DNA from: Otis tarda
Lineage: Eukaryota; Chordata; Aves; Otidiformes; Otididae
DNA: 64,000 bases
Assembly: GCA_026413225.1 (NCBI GenBank)
Contig: CM048553.1
Span: forward strand, 20,708,501 to 20,772,500
Direction: 5' to 3'
Shown here: piece after piece, positions 37,134 to 49,387 of the stretch
Numbering within the stretch: the first letter of the stretch is position 1
Layout: every line of letters starts with the position of its first letter
Position numbers and translations under genes: made by a program
The notes under the pieces: generated by a model
The model's input: only the letters and a program-made list of their open reading frames with translations
Databases searched by the model: none
What the model was told of the DNA's origin: nothing

Positions 37134-40100
37134 AAAGTGTCTACGGATAGTTGTTCTGGTTTAGCTAAACTGTTTTAACATCTTGCTTCTTTAACCTAAT
37201 GTGGTATATAATCATAGAATCATAATGCTTAATATGATGTAAAAATGCCCATTGGTGATAGAGGCAGAAAGTGACATTTGCTTTCTAGGGGATACATTCC
37301 AGTGCCACTACTTTGGAAAACCTCTGCCATTATTTGGTTGACTTTCTGCAGATTGGATTGTTTTTTTTTTTTACATATTTTGTGATGCCAGCTGTAATAA
37401 GATGATGACAGCAAAACTGGGATGCAGTGGAGATGCAAGAAATTCTGGAAAAGACACAAATGTATTGTTCTAAGTAACATTTAAGCATAATCCAAAGTGC
37501 CATAAAACAAAAAGAAAATAACACTATTTACTAATGCTATCAATTTAAATATCCTAAGAATACAGATTACTAATCTATGATTTTATTTTTTACCCAGAAT
37601 GGATGAGTTCAGCACTTTCCATTTGTATTCACTTTAAAAATCATGCATGTAGCCCACTGGCCACTTCCCTGTGTCTGTATGTACAAGGATGGGAACATTT
37701 ATATCAGAGGTTGCTGCTTTTCTGAGCTTATGTTCTTGGCTTTGGAAGGCTCCACTTCTATAAGATATCTGCCAGTAGACACTGATGTAGTATCATATTG
37801 AACACCAGCAAAGCTGTATAGGCTTTCCCTAAGTCACAAGATTTCCTGTGAAGGAAGAACTTGAATTACACTGGGCACATAATTTCATGTTTCTTACAGC
37901 AACTATATTATGATAGATGCCACACTTTTCCCCAAGAATAATGCTTTCCTATTCCAAGTGCTACAGCTGAACTTGCAGAAAGCAGTGAGCAGCATTTAGC
38001 AAATTGTTTGGGGTCTAAATTTCAACTTTGATCATGCTTTGATCATACTGAAGAAAACAAGAGAGATCTCTAATACACCTTAAGACTTGTCTCTAGCTAG
38101 TGCTGAGACTGCTGAGAAATAATAGAGGGGGAGCAGCTTCGAAATGTTCAGGGAGAAACAGAAGAAAATATGCAGAAGTATCAGCATTTCTTAGCCTGTA
38201 ATCTACAGTGTAAAATACAATACACGGGGAAGACTTGCTGGCTTATTTGAGTTATATTTTATCTGTTCTCTTTGAAATTTTCCCCCTACCTAAATATAAG
38301 AAAAAGGGTAAAAAAAATCTGATAAACTCTGTTTACAAGGCTCTTTCTGATTTATTTCTTAATCAAGGTGGCTAATTGTTCTCGAATCTACCTTTCTCCA
38401 TTTTTTTATCCTATTAACACATTTCTATCTATCACCACCTATTTTGCTTATCTCTGTGCTCTGATACTCTTCTCTTTTTTCTTCTATTTCCATCACTACT
38501 GAAACCATTCCAGAGCTGCTTCTTGATAAGAATTTTTTTATACAAGTACAGCATACAGTACAGATAGACAAAGTAAACTTTACGACAAGTTGTCTCCAAG
38601 GAAATTCTTGCCTGCCTAAAATTGTTTGAACTCTGCGATCTTAGGGGAACATCAGCAGTTTCCAGTGAGTGGAATGTACAGAAGTAAACATACAATTACA
38701 TAATCCATAACCTAATCTCAACAGGATTTTTGCAACAATGGTAAAAACCTTAAATCCTCCTTTTTCATGAAAGAAGTGGAAGAAGAGGTGTGCATCTTGG
38801 CCTGCCAGGTTTCTGGACAGGAATGGAAATAGCACATTAGTTAGGACACCCTGAAGAGAATTAATGTAATGAAATCTTGGGTACCTATAAGTAAGATGCC
38901 TACTCTTAGCATGTCATTGAGATTTTTCTATGTAGCTGACAGAGATAGGCACCCCTATATAGTAACTTACCCTGCTTTGAGCACTTCTTTTAGGACGACA
39001 CTAATGACTTCCTCTTGCCTATTGCTTGACACTGACTTTGAGAAAGGTCCAAAAGAAGAGCTTGTAGCTACCTGGCTAACACCAGATGAGATGAAGCCTC
39101 CGGAAGGCCATTATGTGTGGCTAGGCCAAGATCTGATGATAAAACAAAGACATATCCTGTGGTTCTTATCCTATACAAGGTCCACTTTAAAATGTTTTTA
39201 AGCCATCACAAAAGTTAGGTTTAGCATTGTTTAATGTGTTTTGCTTTAAATTTGGAGAGGACTAAGCTAATCTGTAGTGACTTGTTAACCTGAGTTAGCT
39301 GTTTTGGACTGTCATAATAACTTTTGCTACGTCAAAAATATTTGTTTTCCCTAAAAGGCTGGCTTGTCTCTTTTTTGAACTAGGTCTCATTTTCTGGATC
39401 ATTCAGAAACCTAAAATATTAGAAAAAAGTAAGTTAGACAAGCATGAACTAGTTGCAGCTGGAGTGCAGGAAACACAAGAAAAACGGGACTGAGTCTTCT
39501 CCATAATCTGTAAAGAATTCCTATGGTATGAAAAGCTCAGACTGCAACTTTTAAGGCAAATTAAGAAGATAGACAACTAATGGTAGCTAGTTTCCAGGCA
39601 CAGGGGACTATTAAAAAAAAATAGCCTTAGGTAAATGTATCACTGTATAGAAAAAGATTTTTTTTTCCCAAAACTTAGGTCTGCATTTTGGTAATTTCTT
39701 ACTGGGTTTCCTAATACTTCAAGCTCAAATTAAGCTCTGTATAGCACTAGTGTTAATCCTGTACATCACTAATGTTCGTATGTAGACCATCTTTGAAAAA
39801 GTCTGCCACAGAGTGAAAGCAGCATGAAACAGACATTTCCTAGCACTATAAATGCTAGGATGACTTGTTCACAATTGAAAAAAAAAGGCTTTCTCCCTCA
39901 GATAGATTTTTTTTGCATAGCTTTCCTTTTTTTTTTTGCAACAGTAATGTCTGTACATCTTGATGAATGAAAAGTGTACAGTAGTTTTTCTGACACTTAC
40001 TGTCCAACACACATGCACTTTTCTTTGGACTTATAAAGCTGAAGGACTGAGAGGGACTCAAAGCAATCAAATGATCACAAAAAAGTATCTAAAAAGGTCA

Positions 40101-40295
40101 AATAAAATGTCTAGATGTGCTGGACAATCATCTAAATCACCCACCAAAGAGTTCTCAACAAGAAAGTACTGCGTTACTGTATAGCCACAGTCAATTGCTC
40201 TCAATTTTTATAAAAAATTAGGCTTTTAAACGTTTTAGTCAGCTGTGTTGTGTTATAAGAAAAATGAAAAAACAACAGAATCTTCAATTAATAAC

Positions 40296-40321
40296 AAAAA
40301 TACACTTTTTGGTGTATTTTT
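40296..40321. repeat. Hairpin-forming inverted repeat, 10-bp arms
   Basis: AAAAATACAC at 40296-40305 and GTGTATTTTT at 40312-40321 are exact reverse complements with a 6-base loop. It lies in a PLXDC2 intron. No mobile element body is recognised around it. Confidence 0.8.
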
Positions 40322-42737
40322 TTTCTCTTAGAACTCATAAAATGTTTGTAATTTTAAAGAGAATTTAGATTTAACAAAAATCATGACAGCATGCCAGTTG
40401 TATTTTAAACTGGTTTAGGCATGTATGTATCAGGCATCTGTCGTGTCTGTGAAGAAAGAGGGAAGATAGAAGAAAGAGAAAAAGGCAAATCTGAAATGTA
40501 TGTTAAAACACTCCACAAAAGAGTGTGGGTGAATTACAGCACTAGCTTGCAAGTGATTTTCTCATTAAAAGGTCAAAGCAGTTTGACCTGAACCCAAAAT
40601 TTAATTTAAATTTAGTTGGTGCTTTGTAACATTTGGTTTCAAAAGTTCCAGGCAGAGATGAGATGCAGAATTTTTATGGAATCTTTTTGTTGTACCTAAC
40701 CAGATATTGACTGCTATCATCCAAGGACACATCAAGCTATGGGCCATCATTGATCCAATATAGCTTTGGTTTTCCATTATAAAAGGTTCCCTTTCATTAG
40801 AGTTTTAAAGGATCTAGTGTGAGAAAGTAAAGACCCTGTATTCGTGACCTGAAATAATCTACTCTTTATGAAAGGCTGACAAATCACAGAGAATCAAAGA
40901 ACGTGCCTGCGGCTGCAGAGGTTTTATCTGAGCCTAATCTAGGGGTCACTGGAAAATTCAATGCATAATTGAAGATTCATCAAAAAGAACTTCTCAGATT
41001 AAAAGTTACGTTTACTGTGTGAATGAGAAATCCTGGTGTGTTGCTTTGCTTCAATGTTGTTTGAAGTCAGTTTCCTTTTTTTTTAAATTTCAAGAATAAA
41101 AGAAACAGCTCAAGGAAAATTAATAATCACACCAGGTGCTGGTTTGTCCTTCTAAAATGCATCAGCTTTCTGCGCAGAAATGGACAAACTCTACCATCTC
41201 ACTCTACCAAGCAGGCCACAGCCATCCCTCACTTGCTCTAGTATTCATCATTTCGTTTGCTTTCACAGGGTTTTTCTTTTCAGATCTGAAGCAAAGAGTA
41301 GACAAGTGAAAAAATAATCCTGTTGCAATTCCCAAACCAAAAAAACCTAGAATGTCTTTTCTAAAGCCCACCTTTTAAATTATTTTTTATATAAGAGCAT
41401 ACTGTTCTGAGCTGTCCATGAGATGCTCAAGATGGAGAGCTTCCTGGTCCCAGACCAGCCATGTGCCATGGAGCAATGGCTCGCAGGGCAGAGCTTGGGT
41501 GCAGCTCAGCTAGGAACGTGCCTCATGTACAGAGGAGACATGAAATGGGAGAGGGAAGTGCTGACTGCTTCACCTTGTCTATTGACCTTTAAGAGCACTG
41601 AAGCACTTCTCACAACAAAATAAAAAGCAATCTGATTTCAAGAAGAATAAGAGAAAGAAAGGTTCAGGGACATTGCTGTAGACAAAATGCCTAAAAGTAC
41701 CACCCTGGGTTTACAGATGACCTTATTCCAAGGGACCACTTATGTGTCAACGCCATGTCAAACAACAACACCATCAACAAATGGACAATTCAATGCCCAG
41801 TACCGTGTGTGACCAGCTATGCCATGGTTAGTGACAGCAAAATGACAGATGAGTGACTGGTGAGGGAGGGGATGGCAACCACCTCCAGTGGAGCGAGCAG
41901 ATCTCTAATTTGAGGGATGGAGAAAATGACGGCTGAATATTACTGAAAAACAAATAACAAGAAAATAGATCAAAATGCTAAGTGGCATCTGCACGTTGTG
42001 TTTTTTCAAAACTTGAACAATTCTCTGCAAGAGTCCTGAGAAGCCACTATGCTTCAGCTGTCCTGACCTGTCCTGTCCCTGCACCTGGGACCTCTGCCCA
42101 TGGGGTTGAGTCTCCATGTAAGCTCAAGCCCAAGCCTAAGCTATGCTACAGGTGAACCAATAAACAGCTCCTTGCCCAGAAAAAAGGCAGAGCCAATAAT
42201 ATGCCCCTTTATATCAATGGAAATATAGTTTATTTCAATTTGCTCAGCAAATCATCCTCTACTTTGACAGACCACTCCAAAGCCTGCAAAAATCAACCTA
42301 AATCTTTCCTTTCTCCTCAGCAAGCTCTACATCAGCAGTGAATACAGACACAGTCTGCACCTAATGATCCAGTCTTAGTCTAACTAATAGTAAAATTCCC
42401 ATCAGCTTCAAAGGGAGAAGGAACAAACCTCAGGTCTCAGTCCTTGAACCTACAAAGAAGATGACAAAAGCTGTCCCCTGCAGAGCCTCACTTAACAGAG
42501 GCCCTTATCAGTATGACAAGGTGATCTTATTAACTTGCACAGGGAATATGCATGGAGAAACAGAGGATTTCTTCTAGTACAGAGACACAGATATAAAATG
42601 GATATGTTTATTAACAAAACGCCATGTAATAATTCACTAATATGAATGAGTTTATAACACAATATTATTATTTTAAACTAGCATCATATCCTCTCTTAAT
42701 ACAGTTAAATGACACTGTAGTATTACAATATATTTAA

Positions 42738-42757
42738 TAACTGTATTAATACAGTTA
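42738..42757. repeat. 20-bp perfect palindrome
   Basis: TAACTGTATTAATACAGTTA is its own reverse complement. A related half-copy (AATACAGTTAAA) lies about 45 bp to the left in the same very AT-rich segment (42640-42850), 250 bp from the acceptor side of neither exon but close to the donor of the mini-exon at 43006. Function unknown. Confidence 0.85.
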
Positions 42758-43005
42758 AGTATTTACTTAATTTGTCCCTATTTGGAAGTTAATTAAACCT
42801 GTTGTTTTATTAAAGAGTTATAAAGACAGTTGTAAATGTTTAATTTACTAAGCAGTTGCTAAGCTTATTTGCCCTGGAAGGCTGAAGTCCTCTGAGAGCA
42901 AGGTAAAAGCTATTTCTGCAATTTGATTTTGATTAATGAAGTTCAGTGGAGCATAATTTGAAAAACTACTGACATTATTTACAGATAAAAAAAATAATCT
43001 CTTAC

Positions 43006-43044
43006 CTCCATTGTCTTTTAAATGCAGTGCTATCTTGGTGTCAT
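43006..43044 (-). CDS. PLXDC2: PLXDC2 39-nt juxtamembrane mini-exon
   Basis: The minus strand shows the acceptor TTTCCTTTATAG, 39 coding bases and the donor GTAAGAG. Joined in phase 1 on both sides, it reads DDTKIALHLKDNG, with the flanking exons supplying the first base of the first Asp codon and the last two bases of the following Ala codon. This segment of the extracellular stalk lies just before the transmembrane exon and matches the known PLXDC2 sequence. Because it is a multiple of three with equal phases (1/1), leaving it out keeps the frame and still gives an alanine codon at the junction. That makes it a candidate cassette exon, although nothing here proves it is ever skipped. Confidence 0.95.
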
Positions 43045-44368
43045 CTATAAAGGAAATTCAAAGTTAGTTGTAGAAAAACTAATGTCAAAGAAATTTCACA
43101 ATTAGAAAATTACTTAGTACTCAATTCAATGAGAATTACATTGGTGTTCTTACTTATACTGAGTACACTTTACTTCCTTACTAGTAAAAACATTTATGGG
43201 AGTGTTACAGTGTAAAGGAAGATTCAAGATACTGGTGAACAAGGGTGTGACACTTACAAATATTTAATTTATGCTACATGTTCACACAGCGCCTGAGCAT
43301 TCTATCATATTAAGGATGATGTGAACCAATATATGACAATAAAATGAAACAATTACTTAGTTCCTCTTCTAAGAATCACAAAAAGGTCTATTAGTTTTAA
43401 ATTCCATTTATTTCCATACTCCTCTTCTTGTTGCGAGCTTTAATGAAAAAATTGCCAGGGAATAATGCTGCTAACGGAGCGCAAATCCTGCATCAACAGT
43501 TTCTAAACTTCCCTTGCTGCAAGTAAAACCAATCTTTCTTATCAGCAGATTCTTCAGTTCAAATTTTCCTGTCATACGCTACTTTAAAAATCTGTCTGTA
43601 CCTGGTACCTTTTCTTGTGTTAACATACAATTCCAACAGGAAACTCCCCCCTCATCCACCTTTTATAGATGCTAAGATGCTATTTGATTAATCTGTGTTA
43701 GCTTTTCTACCCAGCTGAATTTTCCCCAGAAGCAGGAAAGCAGGATATCTCAGCCACAGAAAGGCAAGATCTAAGCAGTCAGTGGAACAAGGGTGAGAAC
43801 TGACACACCATCACTTACCCAGTTAATTCGGTTCAGAAGCCTATAGAAAGTATTTCACAACAATGAGCACTACATGAAAAGAACAGTGCCAACTGACTGA
43901 AAAAAAGTAAACAGGCAAATTTCAAAGAGGTTTTTAATTTAGGTTATCTTTGATTTTGACCCAAAGGGATTCAAAATTCCTTATGTTTGTGATGAGAGTT
44001 TTTTCATTAATTTTAGCAGGGCCCTCTCCATCTACTATTTCAACAGGCTTTGGACTATGGGCTGATGGTTAAAGGAACACAAACAATTCATTGTAACTAC
44101 AAGTTCTCCAGAAATCTGCCTGGCTTGTCGGTGCGCCATCAGCGTTGCCCCTTCCTCCAGTGCTCATCCCCTTTGCACTTTACCGTTGCGACAGGAAGTT
44201 GCAATTCAAAAGTAGTAGGAGATACTGCCTTGACTGCAATTCCCCACTCCTTTCACTGCCCCAAAGAGTCAACATGAACACATACTTAGAGAAAATTTCT
44301 TTGTAAATGATGTCTGTCTTGTAAATGATGTGTTTGCACTATAGAATAACGCAGTGTATACACTTCAC
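43045..44368 (-). other. PLXDC2: PLXDC2 intron (1.3 kb)
   Basis: Phase-1 intron between the stalk exon and the mini-exon, GTGAAG at its start and TATAG at its end on the minus strand. No repeat family, exon or RNA gene was recognised in it. Confidence 0.9.
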
Positions 44369-44522
44369 CTTCTGTGGGCAGGCTAGTTGGCAGGTGGGAA
44401 GTGGTGGATCCTCTGGTAGTCGTTAAAACTCTGAACTTTGTGGTGGTTGGCAGAAGGGTGGTGGTGGAGTATAGAGGTGTTTCAGTTGTGTCTATATTCT
44501 TCTCACAAATCTTATCTTTTGA
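44369..44522 (-). CDS. PLXDC2: PLXDC2 threonine-rich stalk exon
   Basis: This 154-nt exon follows the acceptor TTTCCCAACAG and ends at the donor GTGAAG. It reads in phase 0 from SKDKICEKN, through a segment with repeated threonine triplets (STTTLLPTTT, RVLTTTRGSTT), to SLPTE. It ends with the first base of an Asp codon. Of 51 complete codons, 16 are Thr, 5 Ser and 4 Pro. This composition is typical of an O-glycosylated, extended stalk that lifts the ectodomain above the membrane (inference from composition). One cysteine lies near the start. The Cys-proximal and C-terminal parts match PLXDC2 closely. The middle is the part most likely to vary between species. An open frame on the plus strand here is an antisense shadow. 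Confidence 0.95.
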
Positions 44523-47345
44523 CTGTTGGGAAACAACAAAAATAAAGAAGAGAAAATTAATTCTCAGTATAGACTGTCACTGAATGAAGCATTCAAGCAT
44601 GGACAAGCTGTCAGGATAAAAAGAATGAAAATGGAAACACTAAATCAAAGAATTTCAAGAGCTTTTTTTTTTTCTGTGAAGTGCTCTACACAGCATTCAG
44701 CAACATATATTTTTCATCTAGCTGCAAAACTTACAACAGTCAATTGTTAATGGCAAGGCTTCAGAGTCATCCCTGAATGTCTAACATGTTATTTCCTTCA
44801 ATCAGATTTTAACATCTGAGATTATCATTCAAATTTTCCCTCTTCTATTGTGAATGCTTACTGTCACTGGTCTGGGTGCCATAACACATATTTAAAAAGA
44901 TACATAGGAATTAAATTGTACTCTTCATAGTGAGTATTGTGTTGTTAACTGGAGAATTAATTAGGCTTTATATGCAGTTATCACAGAAGAATATGCATGT
45001 ATGTGTGAAATGTGTGCATGTATTCAGCCTATAGAATATATACCACACTACAGAGTAACACATTCAATATATGCCTATTAATTCTATATAATATCAAAAT
45101 TTCACATATTACATGTGCATATAACAATTATTAGATAAAATAGAAATATTATAAAATACAAACTATAATAATCATACAAAATGCTATATTGTATTAGCAC
45201 ACCATAATTAATATTCATCATCATATAATAATTTAACTTTTGTTTTCATGGGCAAATATCTCTATGCAAATCTCCAGTCTTCTTTTTTTTTTTTTAATTT
45301 CTGGATACTTTTAAAATTCTGCAGGTGTAATGAGCATTTTCTTTTATGTATCACACAGTTTGGCAGGAAAATGCATCCAATTAACTATCAGCAAATATGA
45401 GAACTGTTTGTAACTCCTGCTGTCCCATTCATTTTAATGAGAAATGGAATCCCACAAAGCCTATTCATTTTATTGAGATCTGGCTGTCAAAACCCAGTGG
45501 GTGTTGTCTTTCTTCTAATATGCGTGGGTATTTTATTGTCCTTTGTTTTACAAGAAAAAATATATTACATTTAAAAAGGTATCAATACCTGCAGTACAAC
45601 TATTCTTTAGATTTCTTTCTTCATGTTTTAGCTTGAAAATCACTGTTAATGTCACTGATTCAATTTAATCAAAATTTACCTCAAATCTATATTACAAAGA
45701 AGGAAACATTACTACGAGAAGCCTCATTATTTATTATCTTGAATGAAGGCATCTAAAATTAACCTCTGTGTGCTAATCATTGATCCTTCATTGAACTCCA
45801 GCAGCCAGCTCGGACATCATTCTGGAAGATGCTAAGTAAGCTCCTTGTTCTGCTCCAGAGAGTCTGAAAGCTGGACTGTGAGCAGCAGTCAAGTAGCCTG
45901 AAACTGTGCTAATCAAACTGTTTCTCAGACACACATAGCATATCAAGAACTTCCTCTCAGATAATTTACTAAGCCTTGGAGCACTATCTGTGTTGAAACA
46001 AGAAGGGAGAAGCTGAATGGGATGCTACTGTCATGCAGAGAGCGTTTTTTGGATAACTTCATCTACAGGCACAACTGAGTCCTAGATAATTATAATTCAG
46101 ATTAAAGCAATACAAAGGTCGTGCACTATAACAACAATTACTCTCAGTAATTTTTATTTGATGTTCTTGAAAAGGCTTTCCTCCACAGACAGAAAAAAAA
46201 ATCTCATAGGAATTCCATTCTTAAATCATCAGTTTACAAACTGCAAAGCTGAAGCTTCAGGCCAGTGTAACAAGGCAGTATGCAGGATGCACTTATTTTG
46301 CAATTACAGTTATAAGAAAAAAAAAATCTTCCATCAGACTGGATTTATATCATTACTTCTCTTTGCTTCTACTAAGAATAAAATAGAATGTGCTTTTCTA
46401 ACTAGGCACTAGGGGCTACATGTTGCCCTCGGTTTCACCTAACATTACACTTCAGAAGGGCTATGTTCCTGAAACTCATGACAGAATGCAGCCTTTTCAG
46501 CCCAAATGGAAAAGTAACTGCTTTTTTTTTAATGGCCATCAGGAGACTAAAATAGTCATAAATTAATTTATTCCTGTTACTACACTCCCCAAATGAAAAA
46601 AACCAACAACAAAAAAGCCCTCAAACCAAAAAGTCTTCTAAAGGGAGGACATTGGGAAAGAACCAGCAGTAAGATATTTATATTTGTGTCTTGAACATGA
46701 ACTCTGCTGGTCCAGGAGTATCCCAAGTACTTCTTCTAGAGGAGGCCCATAGTTCCTGTTTGATATTCCACCACTACCACAGTCAGATAGCTTGTTCTCT
46801 CACTGCCTCTTCAGAAAGGACATTCAAATGTCTTGTAGGTTTTTTTTCATGTTTTTTTTTTTTTTCCTTAAATATCTTTGAATTAATCTATGTAATTTCT
46901 TCTGTACTAAATGATTTGGCCAGATTCCATAACTCAATGCAAGACATGCAATGCCTGTTTTTCACTTGAGACTTCTCTAGCAGAGGGTTTTCTGAGATGA
47001 GGAACATCACAATTTCTTCCCCTTTTCTGGCAAGAGTCAGAGATCTAAGAGAAAAACAGTGCAGGGACGTTGTTTTGGGGCAGGTTTTCTGGTGTTTTTA
47101 TTTTTTATTTAAAGTGTTTTCTCAGACATAAAATTTTTATTTTGTGTCCATTTTATTCCCTGAAACAGGGGGAAAAATTGCTCAGTTTATTTTTCTTTAT
47201 TACGCCTTACAGCATTTCCTCTGAACGATAAAGATAAATACATAGCATGTCTTTGGCCTTGAAAACATGCTTCATAATATAATCAAAAGCATCATAAGTA
47301 TATAAATGGCCTCTGATGGGCTGAGGATGTAAACTACTCACATAC
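44523..47345 (-). other. PLXDC2: PLXDC2 intron (2.8 kb)
   Basis: Phase-0 intron, GTATG to ACAG on the minus strand. It includes a very AT-rich block at about 44990-45250, a T-run at 45282-45297 and another at 46847-46866. No mobile element body or exon was recognised. Confidence 0.9.
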
Positions 47346-47406
47346 CTCTTCAGGGCAGCCACTGTCTACCCAATCTTGCCGGTGACGGTCAAATCCACTG
47401 GAGCAT
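47346..47406 (-). CDS. PLXDC2: PLXDC2 exon for the end of the PSI/cysteine-rich domain
   Basis: This 61-nt exon is the most upstream PLXDC2 exon in the window. The minus strand has an acceptor ATTTAAAG, then A (the last base of a split codon, probably Arg), then CSSGFDRHRQDWVDSGCPEE, ending in phase 0 at the donor GTATGTG. The two cysteines belong to the PSI (plexin-semaphorin-integrin) cysteine-rich module of the ectodomain, whose earlier cysteines are on exons to the right of this window. The short weak pyrimidine tract before the acceptor is a little unusual, but the reading frame, both boundaries and the family sequence agree. Everything N-terminal to this point, including the signal peptide and nidogen-like region, lies beyond position 64000. 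Confidence 0.95.
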
Positions 47407-48491
47407 CTTTAAATGATGAAATAGAAGTTGTCCAGATGGAAACAGGAGGAACACAAGAACAAGAAAGGAGGGGAGAGGAAGAGAAGAGAATGACAGAGAG
47501 AACAAGTAAATGATGTGATTTATTTTAAAATCCATATGATTTATGTAGTATTACTTTTATTCAAGAGGCTGTTGCTTGCAGTATGAGTCAATCATTTAAT
47601 CCACTTCAGTGAAAGGCATTTCAATGAATGAGTTATTATTCTAGGTGGGGTTTTATTATTTATAGTTTTTAAATAGGAGTTTCTCCCTTCCACTGGATAA
47701 TTATTCTTAAGATTGCACTGAGCCAAAGCATTTTTAAGTTTGACGTCAGCCATATGGATATAAATTGCTTTAATTATTTCTGTCCAGACTTAGCAAGAAA
47801 AATTTAATCCCACAAAGGATGTAGTGAACCAGTCATTGCTTTCATCAGGCAAGGTGATCTGAGACATGAAGATATGCATATAACGATGCAATCAATGTTC
47901 ACAGATTTAGATAACAGCTCCTCTGAACAGCCTTCATGACAATTAAAGAATACTATACAGCTGCTTCTACCTCCTCACTAGCTGCTGAAAACTTAAGTTG
48001 CATGCATATTTCTCATCAAATTAGGTGAGGTTAATAGCCTCCTTGCAATATCCTTTCTTATTTGCAATATGTAGTGAAGAAATTTTAAAGCAACTTGTAA
48101 CACTTTAATATAATGATTCCCCTGGCAATCCCCATCTCACAAGAGCATTATCAGTGTTTATACAGTAACTTAGGGTTTCCTAGACAACAGGTAGCATTAC
48201 GAACAGAAAGCACTGTTAAAATGGCAAAATAACTAAACCATAATGTCTGACTTTGAAAGACATTCTCCCCAGTCTCAAACTCTCCTACTTTTCTCTAAAG
48301 TTCGAAGAGCTTCATTAGCAACTTCTTGAAGGAGAACTGGACTAATTTTCAGATGTACTGAATACTCACAAATATATCACACTTCAGTCACACTGCTCTA
48401 GTTAAAATATAATGGGTTTGAGGATATTCTGTACATCTGAAAATCAAGCCCAATGTTTAGATGTGACATCAAGCCACTCCATAAATTCCTC

Positions 48492-48522
48492 CAGTAATTG
48501 CCTATAATAGAGGCAATTACTG
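48492..48522. repeat. Perfect inverted repeat, 12-bp arms, 7-base loop
   Basis: CAGTAATTGCCT at 48492-48503 and AGGCAATTACTG at 48511-48522 are exact reverse complements. Each arm carries a TAATTG homeodomain-type core. It could act as a paired protein-binding site or form a hairpin; neither is shown. Arms are too short for a normal pre-miRNA. Confidence 0.85.
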
Positions 48523-49373
48523 CAGCTACATATCTCTGCTAATTCCAACCCAACTGTACTTAGCCCTACTAGGGATTAATGACCTTTTGTCTCAGATCTT
48601 ACCTTGTATCTAAATCGTATCAAGCTTAAGGCTCCAAAGATTAAATGAATAAAAAACTTATCCCAGACACACTCATTTACAGTTCTTAAGTCTTTTCTGA
48701 CAAACTACTGAAACAGGGTGGGAAGTAACATTGCAGGGGTTGATTTTTCTTCCAGGAATTAACAAACCACAAAAAGTTGAATGAAACATGCAAGAACTTG
48801 GAATGGCTTTTTCAAACATCTGAAATACTCTTCAGATTACCCTACCTTAAAGAACAATACATTAAAGCTTTAACAATTTCTGTTGATGCAATAGTGAGTC
48901 CAAACAATATTATCAGAAAGCGGCTTTATCAGGAACTAGACAGGCTCTAGATAAACCTGTTTGTGATCTTCCTTTGAGGCATGTGTCAATGAGATGCCAG
49001 TTGTAGCAGATACTAGCATTGCTCTGTCCTGGAGTTGGAATTCTGTGAACTGTCATTTCAGGACATCACCCACTCTATCAAGTTCAATTTTAGACCTTCA
49101 TCTAGTAGTATGGTGATAATTCCCTGTTGCCATTAAAACATTAGAGCAGATTTGATCAGCTATGCCATTTAAGCCATCTGTCAACATGGCCATTTTATAA
49201 CAACTTCATTTTCAAGTAATGACCGAAAAAATCTCCTAGCAAAGCAATAACAAAGATGTTCTAGGAAATGAGAATAGGGCCATTCATGAAATGTAAAGAA
49301 TTCCAGGATTTGTGTGGAACTTGGGAGTACTAGTTTAGGGAGCAAACGGAGAATTAAAGTCTGTGCATGTATA

Positions 49374-49387
49374 GCAATTATAATTGC
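49374..49387. repeat. 14-bp palindrome
   Basis: GCAATTATAATTGC is self-complementary. It lies 850 bp from the inverted repeat at 48492-48522 and shares its GCAATTA core, in the same intron. Confidence 0.75.

Noticed and set aside
48492-48522. microRNA precursor
   Set aside because: Twelve-base-pair arms are much too short for a normal pre-miRNA stem and the flanks do not extend the pairing.
48598-48640. Donor-like sequence on the minus strand, tested as the next upstream PLXDC2 exon
   Set aside because: The codons before it do not read as the PSI CSWC segment in any frame, and the required phase does not fit.
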